Source of the DNA: Clostridiales bacterium
GTDB lineage: Bacteria > Bacillota > Clostridia > Saccharofermentanales > Saccharofermentanaceae
Direction of reading: 5' to 3'
Length of the DNA: 64,000 bases
Assembly (NCBI GenBank): GCA_017550385.1
Contig: JAFZPJ010000060.1
Span: 16,552-80,551 of the forward strand
Position 1 is the first letter of the stretch; each line of letters begins with the position of its first letter. The notes beneath the pieces were generated by a model. That model was not told the DNA's origin and did no database searches. It worked only from the letters and a program-made list of their open reading frames with translations. This document shows, one piece after another, positions 7,473-16,020 of the stretch. A program made the position numbers and the translations under genes.

Positions 7473-9158
7473 GTGAAGAACAAAAGATTGGGTGAGATGC
7501 TGGTTGATTCCGGCGCGATTACTGAAGAACAGCTGCAGGCAGCACTAGCCGGCCAGAAAGCAACAGGTAAGAGACTCGGTACATATCTTATCGATGAGGG
7601 CATTATCTCTGAGAAGCAATTCGTTGAGACCTTGAGAATGCAGCTCGGTGTTGAGTTCATTGATCTTAACAAGGCGAGCATAGACCCAACGCTTACCGAG
7701 ATCGTTCCCAAAGACACTGCCCGTACATACAGGCTTATTCCCGTAAAGGCTGAAGGTAATAATCTCTACATCGCTATGGAAGACCCGATGAACTTCCGTG
7801 CAGTCGAGGCTGTCCGTCAGATGACAGGACGCCGCGTCATTCCGATGATCGCTTATTATGATGCCATCACCAGGGCTCTGTCGGTTCTTTACGAGAACGA
7901 GGGCGCGGCCCGTGCCATCGAGCAGATGAAAGAAGAGCAGACTACAGTCACAGTCGATGACTTAAGTGATGAGATAGCTGCAAATGACGACGAGACTGCT
8001 GCTCCTACAGTCAAGCTCGTAAACTCCCTTATCGAGAGGGCGATAGCCGAGAAGGCGTCAGATATTCATTTTGAGCCTTATGAGAAAGAGATGAAGGTAA
8101 GGATCAGAGTCGACGGAAGACTCAATACCATGATGGATGTCCCGAGAGAACTCCAGAATTCGGTCATCTCCAGACTCAAGGTCATGGCGGGAATGAACAT
8201 TACCGAGAGACGTATCCCTCAGGACGGCCGTGCTGTTGTTAAGCGTTCTGACGGAACACAGATAGATCTTCGTCTTAATACGCTTCCCACGATCTTCGGT
8301 GAGAAGGTAGTTATAAGAATCCTGATGCGTGAGCAGAGCACGCTGAACCGTCACGCTATCGGTATCACTGAGAAGGATAATGAGAGATTCGACAGGATCC
8401 TTAAGAATTCTGCGGGAATCATCCTCATCGTAGGTCCTACGGGATCCGGTAAGACATCTACGCTCTATACAATGATCCACGAACTTATCAGCGAGACGGT
8501 AAATATCATCTCGCTCGAAGATCCTGTCGAGTTCCAGATAGCAGGCGTTACACAGGTAGCTATCAACGAGAAGACCGGACTTACATTCGCGAGCGCATTG
8601 AGGTCATGCCTCAGACAGGACCCTGATATCATCTGCGTCGGAGAGATCCGTGACGGTGAGACAGCTGAGATCGCGATGAGAGCAGCTATGACAGGTCACC
8701 TGGTACTCTCGACAATTCATACTGAGGATGCGATCTCTGCAGTTGACAGACTGCGTGACATGGGCGCAGAGCCTTATCTGATCGCAGGATCGCTGAGAGG
8801 CGTTATCTCACAGAGACTTGTGCGTAAGGTTTGCCCTAACTGCAAGATGCCTGTTAAGCCCGATCCATTCACTCTGTCTCTTATCGGTATGCAGGATGAC
8901 GGTACCGTCTATTACAAGGGTAAAGGCTGTGAAAGATGTTTCGGTTCAGGATTCAGAGGAAGGACCGGAGTATTCGAGATCCTTACAGTTAATGCAGAAT
9001 TACGAGATGCGATAAGTGAAGGTAAGAATGGTTCTGAGCTCCGCAGATATCTGGCCAAGACGGGATTCACATCCATGATCGAGAACGGCCGAGATCTTGT
9101 CCGTCAGGGTGAGACGACCCCTGAAGAACTGCTCAAGGTCATACCTACCATTGAGTAA
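7473..9158 (+). CDS. pilB: type IV pilus assembly ATPase PilB
   Basis: Hexameric extension ATPase, 561 residues. The MshEN/GspE N-terminal domain (about 1-140) is followed by the motor domain with Walker A GPTGSGKTST (about 320), the Asp/His boxes (EIRDGETAEIAMRAAMTGHLVLSTIHT, about 388-417, in two adjoining motifs) and a zinc tetracysteine CPNC...CERC (about 453-488). All catalytic motifs are intact. Start is GTG at 7473 with GAAGGAG at 7454-7460; no closer ATG fits. It powers polymerisation of the pilins encoded upstream together with PilC. Confidence 0.95.
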   Translation: MKNKRLGEMLVDSGAITEEQLQAALAGQKATGKRLGTYLIDEGIISEKQFVETLRMQLGVEFIDLNKASIDPTLTEIVPKDTARTYRLIPVKAEGNNLYIAMEDPMNFRAVEAVRQMTGRRVIPMIAYYDAITRALSVLYENEGAARAIEQMKEEQTTVTVDDLSDEIAANDDETAAPTVKLVNSLIERAIAEKASDIHFEPYEKEMKVRIRVDGRLNTMMDVPRELQNSVISRLKVMAGMNITERRIPQDGRAVVKRSDGTQIDLRLNTLPTIFGEKVVIRILMREQSTLNRHAIGITEKDNERFDRILKNSAGIILIVGPTGSGKTSTLYTMIHELISETVNIISLEDPVEFQIAGVTQVAINEKTGLTFASALRSCLRQDPDIICVGEIRDGETAEIAMRAAMTGHLVLSTIHTEDAISAVDRLRDMGAEPYLIAGSLRGVISQRLVRKVCPNCKMPVKPDPFTLSLIGMQDDGTVYYKGKGCERCFGSGFRGRTGVFEILTVNAELRDAISEGKNGSELRRYLAKTGFTSMIENGRDLVRQGETTPEELLKVIPTIE

Positions 9159-9171
9159 AGGAGAATGAGTC

Positions 9172-10383
9172 TTGGAATCATATAAGTATACAGCTCAGGC
9201 TTATGACGGAAGCAAACACAAGGGTGTTGTGGAAGCTTCTGATCAGTACGATGCTATAAGCAAGATCAAGCTGAACTATCCTATCGTTGAGACTTGCACT
9301 ATGATCAAGAAGACGAGGCTCGATGACATCCTCGGATTCGAACTGACTAAAGGCTTCTCCGGTCAGGATCTGGCGCTTCTGTGTCAGCAGTGTGCGATCA
9401 TCTTGAAGTCAGGCGTCTCCATCGGTCAATGTGTAACAATGGTTGCCGATCAGACGAAGAATAAGAAGATCAAGAAGCAACTTACAAAGACGTCTGAGGA
9501 CATCAACCAGGGTAACTCGATTGCCAAGTCCTTTGAGAAGAATTGTCCGGATTTCCCGATAACGTTCTTCGAGACTATAAGGGCGGGCGAGGAATCAGGT
9601 ACACTTGTAAAGTCTTTTGAAGCTCTGGAGAGTTTCTACATTAAGTCGGACAAGGTAAAGAAAAAACTCAAGTCAGCACTGTCTTATCCTATCTTCGTGC
9701 TCTGCATTGCCATTGTCGTATTGATCGTCATAATGGCGTTCGTAGTTCCTCAGCTTACGCAGACATTTGCGGATATGGGTGGAGAACTGCCCGTTATTAC
9801 CAAGATACTCATAGTGACTTCCGAATTCTTCCAGCATTATTGGCTTGGCATATTCATCGGTTTTGCGATGATATTCATCGCATTTAAGATCATCACCCAC
9901 AATGAGCAGGGCAAGCTCTGGTGGTCGAGAATATCGCTTAAGCTTCCGGTTATCGGCAATATCCAAACACTCCATGCATGTGAACAGTTTGCAGATACAT
10001 TATCTTCTCTGATGGCTTCGGGAATCCTTGTGGATAAGGCTATCGATACTACTGCAAAGGTAATGGATAACTATATCTTCAAGCGGGAAGTCTATGCGAT
10101 GGCAGATAAGATAAGGACCGGTAAGACAATGGTCGAAGCCATGAACCAATGTCCGTATTTCCCTGACATCATGAAGACCATGGTAGCGGTCGGAGAGAAG
10201 ACGGGTTCTGTTGAAGTATCACTGCAGACCATAGCGGCTTATTATACGTCTGAATATGACAACGCAACACAGAAGGCATTATCCAAGGTAGAACCTACAA
10301 TGATGATCTTCCTGGCACTGTTCGCCGGATTCATAGTTATCTCGATCTATCTGCCTATGTTTACCATGTACGATCTGTTCTGA
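9172..10383 (+). CDS. pilC: type IV pilus inner-membrane platform protein PilC
   Basis: 403 residues with the duplicated GspF/T2SSF domain: repeat 1 about 67-190, repeat 2 about 270-395. Three membrane segments are near 165-190, 217-240 and 375-397. Signature elements are RAGEESGTL in repeat 1 and VGEKTGSV in repeat 2. The start is TTG at 9172 behind AAGGAG (9158-9163). It transmits PilB motion to the growing pilus. It follows pilB by 13 bases. Confidence 0.95.
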   Translation: MESYKYTAQAYDGSKHKGVVEASDQYDAISKIKLNYPIVETCTMIKKTRLDDILGFELTKGFSGQDLALLCQQCAIILKSGVSIGQCVTMVADQTKNKKIKKQLTKTSEDINQGNSIAKSFEKNCPDFPITFFETIRAGEESGTLVKSFEALESFYIKSDKVKKKLKSALSYPIFVLCIAIVVLIVIMAFVVPQLTQTFADMGGELPVITKILIVTSEFFQHYWLGIFIGFAMIFIAFKIITHNEQGKLWWSRISLKLPVIGNIQTLHACEQFADTLSSLMASGILVDKAIDTTAKVMDNYIFKREVYAMADKIRTGKTMVEAMNQCPYFPDIMKTMVAVGEKTGSVEVSLQTIAAYYTSEYDNATQKALSKVEPTMMIFLALFAGFIVISIYLPMFTMYDLF

Positions 10384-10399
10384 TGGAGGAGCTTGATAC

Positions 10400-11200
10400 T
10401 TGAATCTTGTATATCCGTTATTTGCTGATAATATGTTCGCGACGATATATCTGCTCGTGATAGCTTTCTGCTTCGGAGCAGTGTTCGCGAGCTTTATCAC
10501 ATGTACGGCATGCCGTGTGGTGATCGGTGAAGACTGGACAAAGGGTCACAGCCATTGTGATTCTTGCAAACACGAATTATCCATGCTCGATCTGATACCT
10601 ATAGTATCGTGGCTTGCACTCAAGGGTAAGTGCAGATACTGCGGTGCTAAAGTTCCTGCCAGAGATGTTATATTCGAGATAGTTCTTGGTTTGGCGTTTG
10701 CAGGAACGCTGGCATTCAACTTGGCGGTCGATCCCGTAGTCATTCAGACCCTTGTATTGGAAGTGCTTCTCCTCGGACTTTCACTTGCCGATTATGACAA
10801 TCACATAATCCCCGATGGATTCCTGTTGGCTATGCTTATAGTCTGGATCATCTTCGTCGGTTTTATGCCGGATACTCAAGGGTATGCGTTGGACGGCATT
10901 ATCGCGGTTGTAGTGATCGCAGGCATTATGCTTCTTATCACATTAATTCTTAATAAAGTTCTCAAGAAGCAGAGCATCGGCATGGGGGATATTAAGCTCT
11001 TTGCATGTTGCATGCTGTTTACCGGTCTTTACCGCGGAGTGCTTACTTTGTTCCTTGCGAGCATGATAGGTCTCCTAATTGCTGCTATCGGCCGTAAGAA
11101 GAAGATAGCGTTCGCACCTGCAATATCTATTGCTACGATAATAAGCCTCGTATTCGGAGGCACTCTCATAAATATGTATTTTGGACTTATAGGAGGATAA
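10400..11200 (+). CDS. pilD: prepilin peptidase/N-methyltransferase PilD
   Basis: A24-family membrane aspartyl protease, 266 residues with about eight hydrophobic segments. It has the N-terminal zinc-type double CxxC (HCDSC about 53-57; CRYC about 78-81) and both catalytic Asp motifs (LADYDNHIIPD, about 134-144, and GMGDIKL, about 196-202). It cleaves after the Gly of the prepilins in this operon and methylates the new N-terminus. Start is TTG at 10400 with TGGAGGA at 10384-10390. The pilM ribosome site lies within its last codons. Confidence 0.93.
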   Translation: MNLVYPLFADNMFATIYLLVIAFCFGAVFASFITCTACRVVIGEDWTKGHSHCDSCKHELSMLDLIPIVSWLALKGKCRYCGAKVPARDVIFEIVLGLAFAGTLAFNLAVDPVVIQTLVLEVLLLGLSLADYDNHIIPDGFLLAMLIVWIIFVGFMPDTQGYALDGIIAVVVIAGIMLLITLILNKVLKKQSIGMGDIKLFACCMLFTGLYRGVLTLFLASMIGLLIAAIGRKKKIAFAPAISIATIISLVFGGTLINMYFGLIGG

Positions 11201-11204
11201 GGTT

Positions 11205-12203
11205 TTGGGTAAGAATGTACTTGGAATCGATATCGGAAACTACAGTCTCAAAGCGGCTGAGTGGAAGAACGGCAACTTGAAGGACTTTGACACCTTCGAT
11301 ATGCCGGGCAATCTCGTGAGAGGCGAGGAGATCGTTGCTTATGAGGCATTGGGAGATTTTCTTCACGATGCAGTGAGAAAGCGCTTCAAGACACACGATG
11401 TGGCTCTGGTAATTCCCGATTCACAGTGCTTCATCAGAAGACTGAAGCTCCCCGTCATGACGGAGCAGCAGCTTAATGTCAATTTGCCTTATGAATTCCA
11501 CGACATAGTCAAAGAGAATACAGAAGATTATATCTATGATTATTCTATAATCGGAACCATAGATGACGATGGCAGAGAGTTCCTTGATATGACCGCTGCA
11601 TGCGTCAGCAGAGAGACGATCGATAGGCTTAAGGACCTGTTTGCAAGGAAAGGGTTCAAGCTCGTTAAGGCTGCGCCGCGAGTTATCTCTACGGGTAAAC
11701 TGATCCAAGTTGTCTCTCCTTTTGATAAGAATAAGGATTTTGCTACTCTTGATCTCGGTCATGAATTCACCAAGATCGATATATACAAGAATGGCGTGTA
11801 TGACTTAACGAGAACGATCGAACTTGGTATGTCTCATGTCGAAGCAGCAGCAGGCTCATTCCTTAAGTGTGATGTTAATGTTGCAAGGATGCGTATGAGA
11901 GACAACGATAAGGGAGTCCTTGATTCCGAACAAGTAAGAGGAATATTCGACAGCATTGCAGTCGAAGTCATGAGAGCCGTTAACTACTACACCTTCGAGA
12001 ATCCTGAGAATACTCTTGATAACTTCTATATCTACGGCGGCGGTGCAAGATACAGACAGTTCGAGGATGCTATCAAAGGTGCGGTTCCTCTCAACATAAT
12101 CAAGTTCCTCGGCAATGACCATAAATACAACATTCACGACTCACTTAACGACGGACTCGCAGCTGTCGCTATCGGAATGAAGCTGGGAGGTAAGTATGAG
12201 TAA
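11205..12203 (+). CDS. pilM: type IV pilus actin-like protein PilM
   Basis: 332-residue cytoplasmic actin/FtsA-like ATPase. The N-terminal phosphate loop VLGIDIGNYSLKAAEW, an internal DLGHEFTKIDIYKNG and a C-terminal IYGGGARYRQF match the family. It binds the cytoplasmic N-terminus of PilN and links it to the platform. The start is TTG at 11205 with AGGAGG at 11191-11196, the ribosome site lying inside the end of pilD. It overlaps pilN by eight bases, suggesting translational coupling. Confidence 0.9.
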   Translation: MGKNVLGIDIGNYSLKAAEWKNGNLKDFDTFDMPGNLVRGEEIVAYEALGDFLHDAVRKRFKTHDVALVIPDSQCFIRRLKLPVMTEQQLNVNLPYEFHDIVKENTEDYIYDYSIIGTIDDDGREFLDMTAACVSRETIDRLKDLFARKGFKLVKAAPRVISTGKLIQVVSPFDKNKDFATLDLGHEFTKIDIYKNGVYDLTRTIELGMSHVEAAAGSFLKCDVNVARMRMRDNDKGVLDSEQVRGIFDSIAVEVMRAVNYYTFENPENTLDNFYIYGGGARYRQFEDAIKGAVPLNIIKFLGNDHKYNIHDSLNDGLAAVAIGMKLGGKYE

Positions 12204-12816
12204 TAATGTACAGGGCAATGTATTGAATAAGCCTATCGGGGGGACGAGGAAGATCAAGTATCCTGATAAGGAAGTCATTAACTTCATCAAGGATGAGAAG
12301 AAGAAGTCTGACGGTAAGGCGCTCCTAGTATTCACGCTGTTTATGGCTTTGCTTCTTGTATTCATATACTTTGGAGTTATCAGACAGCTTCAGAAGATCG
12401 ATGCAGCTGAGCGGGCTTACAATGAGGCAAATAGTGAGCTCGCTGATTGGCAGGAAAAATCCGAAGAATTGTCTGATGTAGAAGAGGAATATAATTCCCG
12501 GATCGAGATGTATTACACTGAAGAAGAAGTGAATTATTCTAACCGTAAGGAGATCATTGATCTGATCAGTGAGGATGTTCTTCCATACTTGGATGATGTC
12601 TCCGTTGATGTGTCATCGGATAACCAGATATCTATATATGCTAATCAGGCTGATTTCTCGACAGTAAGCCAGGTGCTGGATATCCTTAAAGCCGATGACA
12701 GGATCTATTATGTTAATGTCACGACTTCTAACCAGCAAAGTAAAGAAACTTCCGGATACACTGTCGATGCGCAGTATGTGATCACCTGGAACTATGATGA
12801 AAGCGAGGTGAACTGA
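12196..12816 (+). CDS. pilN: PilN-like pilus alignment protein
   Basis: 206 residues. A short cytoplasmic N-terminus (about 40 residues) contains NVLNKPI, reminiscent of the INLLP-type PilM-binding motif. One membrane helix (about 43-62) follows, then a coiled coil (about 65-100) and a small ferredoxin-like periplasmic-type domain. Position between pilM and a PilO-like gene identifies it better than sequence does, since PilN proteins are poorly conserved. Confidence 0.8.
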   Translation: MSNNVQGNVLNKPIGGTRKIKYPDKEVINFIKDEKKKSDGKALLVFTLFMALLLVFIYFGVIRQLQKIDAAERAYNEANSELADWQEKSEELSDVEEEYNSRIEMYYTEEEVNYSNRKEIIDLISEDVLPYLDDVSVDVSSDNQISIYANQADFSTVSQVLDILKADDRIYYVNVTTSNQQSKETSGYTVDAQYVITWNYDESEVN

Positions 12817-12817
12817 T

Positions 12818-13582
12818 ATGCTTAGCCGTAAGTTTACTGCTCGGGAAGCAGTTGTAATCCTTGTACTTGTTGCAGCAATATTAGGTTACTTCTATTACTA
12901 TGTCGTTTATCAGTATTTTGAAGATCAGAAGGCAAAGTACGATGTATCTGAAGTTCAAGATGAGATTGATTACGAGCAGCTGAAGGTCTCTCGTCTTCAG
13001 AAAATGAAAGAAGAACTCGAGAATGAAGGGCCAAGTGATTCCATTCTGGGCGTATATAACAATCAAAGTGAAGAACTCAATGCACTTGCCGCTATTCTTG
13101 AGAACAAGGCCACAGATATCTCGATGAGTTGGAGCGATCCTCAGCTGGACGGAAAGATCGTCAGAAGAGATGTAACCATATCATTCAATACCGGCAGCTT
13201 TGCAGAAGCAGGTGACATCATCAAGGAGATAGCTGATTGCGAATACACTCTGGTCATTGTTGATCTGTCTATGGATGAGACCGAGACCGAAGAAGATGTC
13301 GAGGTTCCTGTAGCAAGCTCAGTAGCAACTGAAGAAGTTGATGTTGTAAATGAGGGTGCAGAAGGCGATGATCCCATAATTGATTCTCAGTCACAGACCG
13401 AGACGGTTACAGTCACTAAAAAAGTTACAAGTGTTTATATAACTATAAGATTCTTCGAGACTACAGACGGAGCTGTTAACCTGAATGGTCTTATCGTTCA
13501 GAATGACGATCCGGTAACCGCTGAAGACGATGACGGACTTCCTTCAACAGAAGAACTCAACGACGAGATCAACGGATATTGA
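12818..13582 (+). CDS. pilO: PilO-like pilus alignment protein
   Basis: 254 residues. One N-terminal membrane helix (about 10-30) is followed by a coiled coil (about 32-70) and an extracytoplasmic domain. That domain is interrupted by an acidic, Ser/Thr/Val-rich insertion (about 147-195) not usual in PilO. It starts one base after the pilN stop and ends the pilus transcription unit at a strong terminator. The call rests on gene order and topology. Confidence 0.75.
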   Translation: MLSRKFTAREAVVILVLVAAILGYFYYYVVYQYFEDQKAKYDVSEVQDEIDYEQLKVSRLQKMKEELENEGPSDSILGVYNNQSEELNALAAILENKATDISMSWSDPQLDGKIVRRDVTISFNTGSFAEAGDIIKEIADCEYTLVIVDLSMDETETEEDVEVPVASSVATEEVDVVNEGAEGDDPIIDSQSQTETVTVTKKVTSVYITIRFFETTDGAVNLNGLIVQNDDPVTAEDDDGLPSTEELNDEINGY

Positions 13583-13606
13583 GTCATTTGAATTATCTGC
13601 AATAAC

Positions 13607-13640
13607 AAAGCCGTCTCACACGAGGCGGCTTTCTTTATTC
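13607..13640 (+). terminator. terminator at the end of the pilus operon (bidirectional)
   Basis: An 11-bp stem AAAGCCGTCTC (13607-13617) / GAGGCGGCTTT (13622-13632) with a four-base loop is followed by TCTTTATT. Being A-rich on its left side, it can also end the leftward lipoprotein gene whose stop is at 13644. Confidence 0.85.
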
Positions 13641-13643
13641 ATC

Positions 13644-14555
13644 TTAGTGTTTCGCCGGCTCCATCCCGAACTCTTCAGCCACTTCGCTCTTATCCGTCCA
13701 GCCGATGTAGTACGCCGTGATCTCGGTGAGTTCGTTGGATATCTTGTCGTAGTATGGGATGCCGGTATCGATATCGTAGGTGGTATACATTATCTCGTTG
13801 GGCAGGTTCGCGCTGACATACGTTACCAGATCATCCGTGGTGCCGCAGTTGTTGCCGAAAGTATCCGCCTTGTAGAGGTCCGGCGCGCCAAAAGTGTGCA
13901 GTATCTCATGCGCATACGAAGCCGGGTTCTCCATGCCGTCTATGCTGTTGCAGTAGATCCTGCAGAACTCATAGGGATAGGTAAAGCCTTCGTCGCAGAC
14001 GATCGTGCAGGAATTCTTGTTGTAAGTGGACGGTGTGTTAACGAACAGAACGTATACAACGCTGTTTGCCCCGAACTTAGCCTTGATATCGTCGATGGGG
14101 GCGATGTTGGCAGCGATGTACTGCCATACTTCCTCGATGCCCTGTGCACCGGAGTTGTTGAGGATCTCGTCGGACATTTTCGCCTCGTAGTAGAGTTCGG
14201 GGTTGACAGTCCAGTCGCACTTGAAGTCGACGAACTTGTTCCAGGAGTTGGCCTCGGTCTCTATCCAGCCTGTGGCGAGCTTAAGGAAGCCCAGGGACTG
14301 CGATATGGTCATCTTGTCGTCAGGGTCGGTAAAGTCCCAGGAATATGTCGGAGTGGACACGTATATCGATACTACGGCAACGATCCCCTCGCAGCTGTCG
14401 GCAGAACCGTGCGGAAGCTGGGGAGGAGCAGTAACTTCGGTGGAGACGCTTCCTTCTGATGAGGGAGAATCGTATAACCCGGGACGGATATAGCAGCCCG
14501 TGAGGGCAAACATCAAACAAATAATAAATAAAACAAGTGTATATCTGATCTTCAT
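13644..14555 (-). CDS. secreted lipoprotein zinc metallopeptidase
   Basis: 303 residues starting MKIRYTLVLFIICLMFALTGC: a lipoprotein signal peptide with the lipobox LTGC. The protein carries HEILHTFGAPDLY (about residue 216), the HExxHxxGxxD zinc site of gluzincin/metzincin-like proteases, with the third ligand likely the Asp of PD. Further upstream starts in the frame precede the -10 box and lack a signal peptide at the N-terminus, so the ATG at 14555 is chosen. It is probably an extracellular membrane-tethered protease; the substrate is unknown. I do not recognise a named family beyond the motif. Confidence 0.75.
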   Translation of the reverse strand: MKIRYTLVLFIICLMFALTGCYIRPGLYDSPSSEGSVSTEVTAPPQLPHGSADSCEGIVAVVSIYVSTPTYSWDFTDPDDKMTISQSLGFLKLATGWIETEANSWNKFVDFKCDWTVNPELYYEAKMSDEILNNSGAQGIEEVWQYIAANIAPIDDIKAKFGANSVVYVLFVNTPSTYNKNSCTIVCDEGFTYPYEFCRIYCNSIDGMENPASYAHEILHTFGAPDLYKADTFGNNCGTTDDLVTYVSANLPNEIMYTTYDIDTGIPYYDKISNELTEITAYYIGWTDKSEVAEEFGMEPAKH

Positions 14556-14562
14556 AGACAGA

Positions 14563-14591
14563 ATTATACCTATATTGGTCCCGGCGCTCAA
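14563..14591 (-). promoter_or_regulatory. promoter of the lipoprotein metallopeptidase
   Basis: On the minus strand, TTGAGC (14586-14591) and TATAAT (14563-14568) are 17 bases apart. The -10 ends seven bases before the ATG at 14555 and no ribosome site is present, so the message is probably leaderless. Confidence 0.7.
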
Positions 14592-14631
14592 ATCTTTGGT
14601 CAAAGTGCTTGCCCACAGTACGCGCGGGATT

Positions 14632-14640
14632 TGTTATGTT
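14632..14640 (+). promoter_or_regulatory. extended -10 of the MATE gene
   Basis: TGTTATGTT (14632-14640) is an extended -10 box ending six bases before the ATG at 14647. No Shine-Dalgarno sequence lies between, again suggesting a leaderless transcript. It is divergent from the promoter at 14563-14591. Confidence 0.6.
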
Positions 14641-14646
14641 AAGACT

Positions 14647-16002
14647 ATGGCAAAAACTACGGACATGACAAAAGGAAATCCGATGAAACATATCGTGAGA
14701 TTCACGATACCTCTCTTCCTCGGCAATGTTTTCCAACAGCTCTACAACATGGCGGACAGCGCCATCGTCGGGCAGAAGCTGGGTGTCAATGCGCTGACTT
14801 CCGTCGGTGCGAGCGCTTCCGTGACGTTCCTCATCATCGGTTTTTGCATGGGACTTACCGCAGGGTTCGGCATCCCCGTATCGCAGCGTTTCGGTGCGCG
14901 CGATATATCCACCATGCGCAAGTACGTCTATAACAGCCTGTATCTCTCGGCAGTTGCCGCAGTCATCCTGACGGTCGTGACGTGCAGCAATACAAGGCAG
15001 ATCTTAGAGCTTCTCAAGACTCCCGATATCTATATGGAAGATGCCGTGAAGTATCTGTTCATCATTTTCGCGGGGCTGTCGTGCACAGTTCTGTACAACA
15101 TTGCCGCATCGATAGCGAGGGCCTTGGGCGATTCCAAGACGCCGTTCATATTCCTCGTTGTGTCTGCCGCACTGAACGTCGGCTTGGATTTCCTGTTCAT
15201 CTTCGGTTTCAACTGGGGCGTGGAAGGCGCGGCCGTAGCTACCGTCATCTCGCAGGGCGTGTCCGGCCTTATGTGCCTTATCAAGCTCCTTACCAAATAT
15301 CCTGACCTCAGGAGCAGCAAGAACAAGGACTATCTCCGCCCGAACTCGAAAGCGGTCCTAGTCCTCCTTAAGATGGGCGTTCCCATGGGACTCCAGTCTT
15401 CGATCACGGCCATCGGTTCGATCCTTCTGCAGATAGCGATAAACGGCCTCGAGAACGTCTATATCTCGGCTTATACGATAGCCATCAAGGTCAAGATGCT
15501 CTTTATTCCGATGTTCGACTCTCTGGGCACGGCTATGGCAACTTATGTCGGACAGAATTACGGCGCCGGCGATTTTGGCAGGATCAAGCGCGGCATCAGG
15601 GATGCGATAATCCTTGGCGCTATCTTTACCGTCGTTACGATGGCGGTGATCATGGGCCTCGGCAGATACATCATCATGGCATTCATCAAGGCTGAAGAAG
15701 TCGGAGTAATAGATGCCGCATACAAATACGTTTTTATCGATGTCGCTTTCACCGGAGTTATCGCATTGCTGTTCATATTCAGGTATTCTATACAGGGGAT
15801 CGGCAAGAGCCTTACGGCTATGGTCGCAGGCTTCATGGAGATGACGGCAAGACTTATTATGTCGCTGTTCGTTATCCCGTTCGTCGGCTGGACCGCGGCA
15901 TGCTTTACCGATCCGTCGGCGTGGGCAGCCGGCATGATCTACTGCGCGATAACATTCGTTATCTTACTGCGCATCAAAGAGAAACAACACGGCAAGAATT
16001 AA
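14647..16002 (+). CDS. MATE-family multidrug/metabolite exporter
   Basis: 451 residues and about 12 membrane segments in two related halves, the usual MATE size. The N-terminus (KHIVRFTIPLFLGNVFQQLYNMADSAIVG) is diagnostic of the DinF/NorM-like group that exports cations or drugs by sodium or proton antiport. The open frame can be extended to 14500, but that region lies upstream of the promoter. The GH94-like gene follows after 18 bases with its own ribosome site, so the two are probably cotranscribed. Substrate unknown. Confidence 0.88.
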   Translation: MAKTTDMTKGNPMKHIVRFTIPLFLGNVFQQLYNMADSAIVGQKLGVNALTSVGASASVTFLIIGFCMGLTAGFGIPVSQRFGARDISTMRKYVYNSLYLSAVAAVILTVVTCSNTRQILELLKTPDIYMEDAVKYLFIIFAGLSCTVLYNIAASIARALGDSKTPFIFLVVSAALNVGLDFLFIFGFNWGVEGAAVATVISQGVSGLMCLIKLLTKYPDLRSSKNKDYLRPNSKAVLVLLKMGVPMGLQSSITAIGSILLQIAINGLENVYISAYTIAIKVKMLFIPMFDSLGTAMATYVGQNYGAGDFGRIKRGIRDAIILGAIFTVVTMAVIMGLGRYIIMAFIKAEEVGVIDAAYKYVFIDVAFTGVIALLFIFRYSIQGIGKSLTAMVAGFMEMTARLIMSLFVIPFVGWTAACFTDPSAWAAGMIYCAITFVILLRIKEKQHGKN

Positions 16003-16020
16003 CATTCGGAGGGAAGAGAT

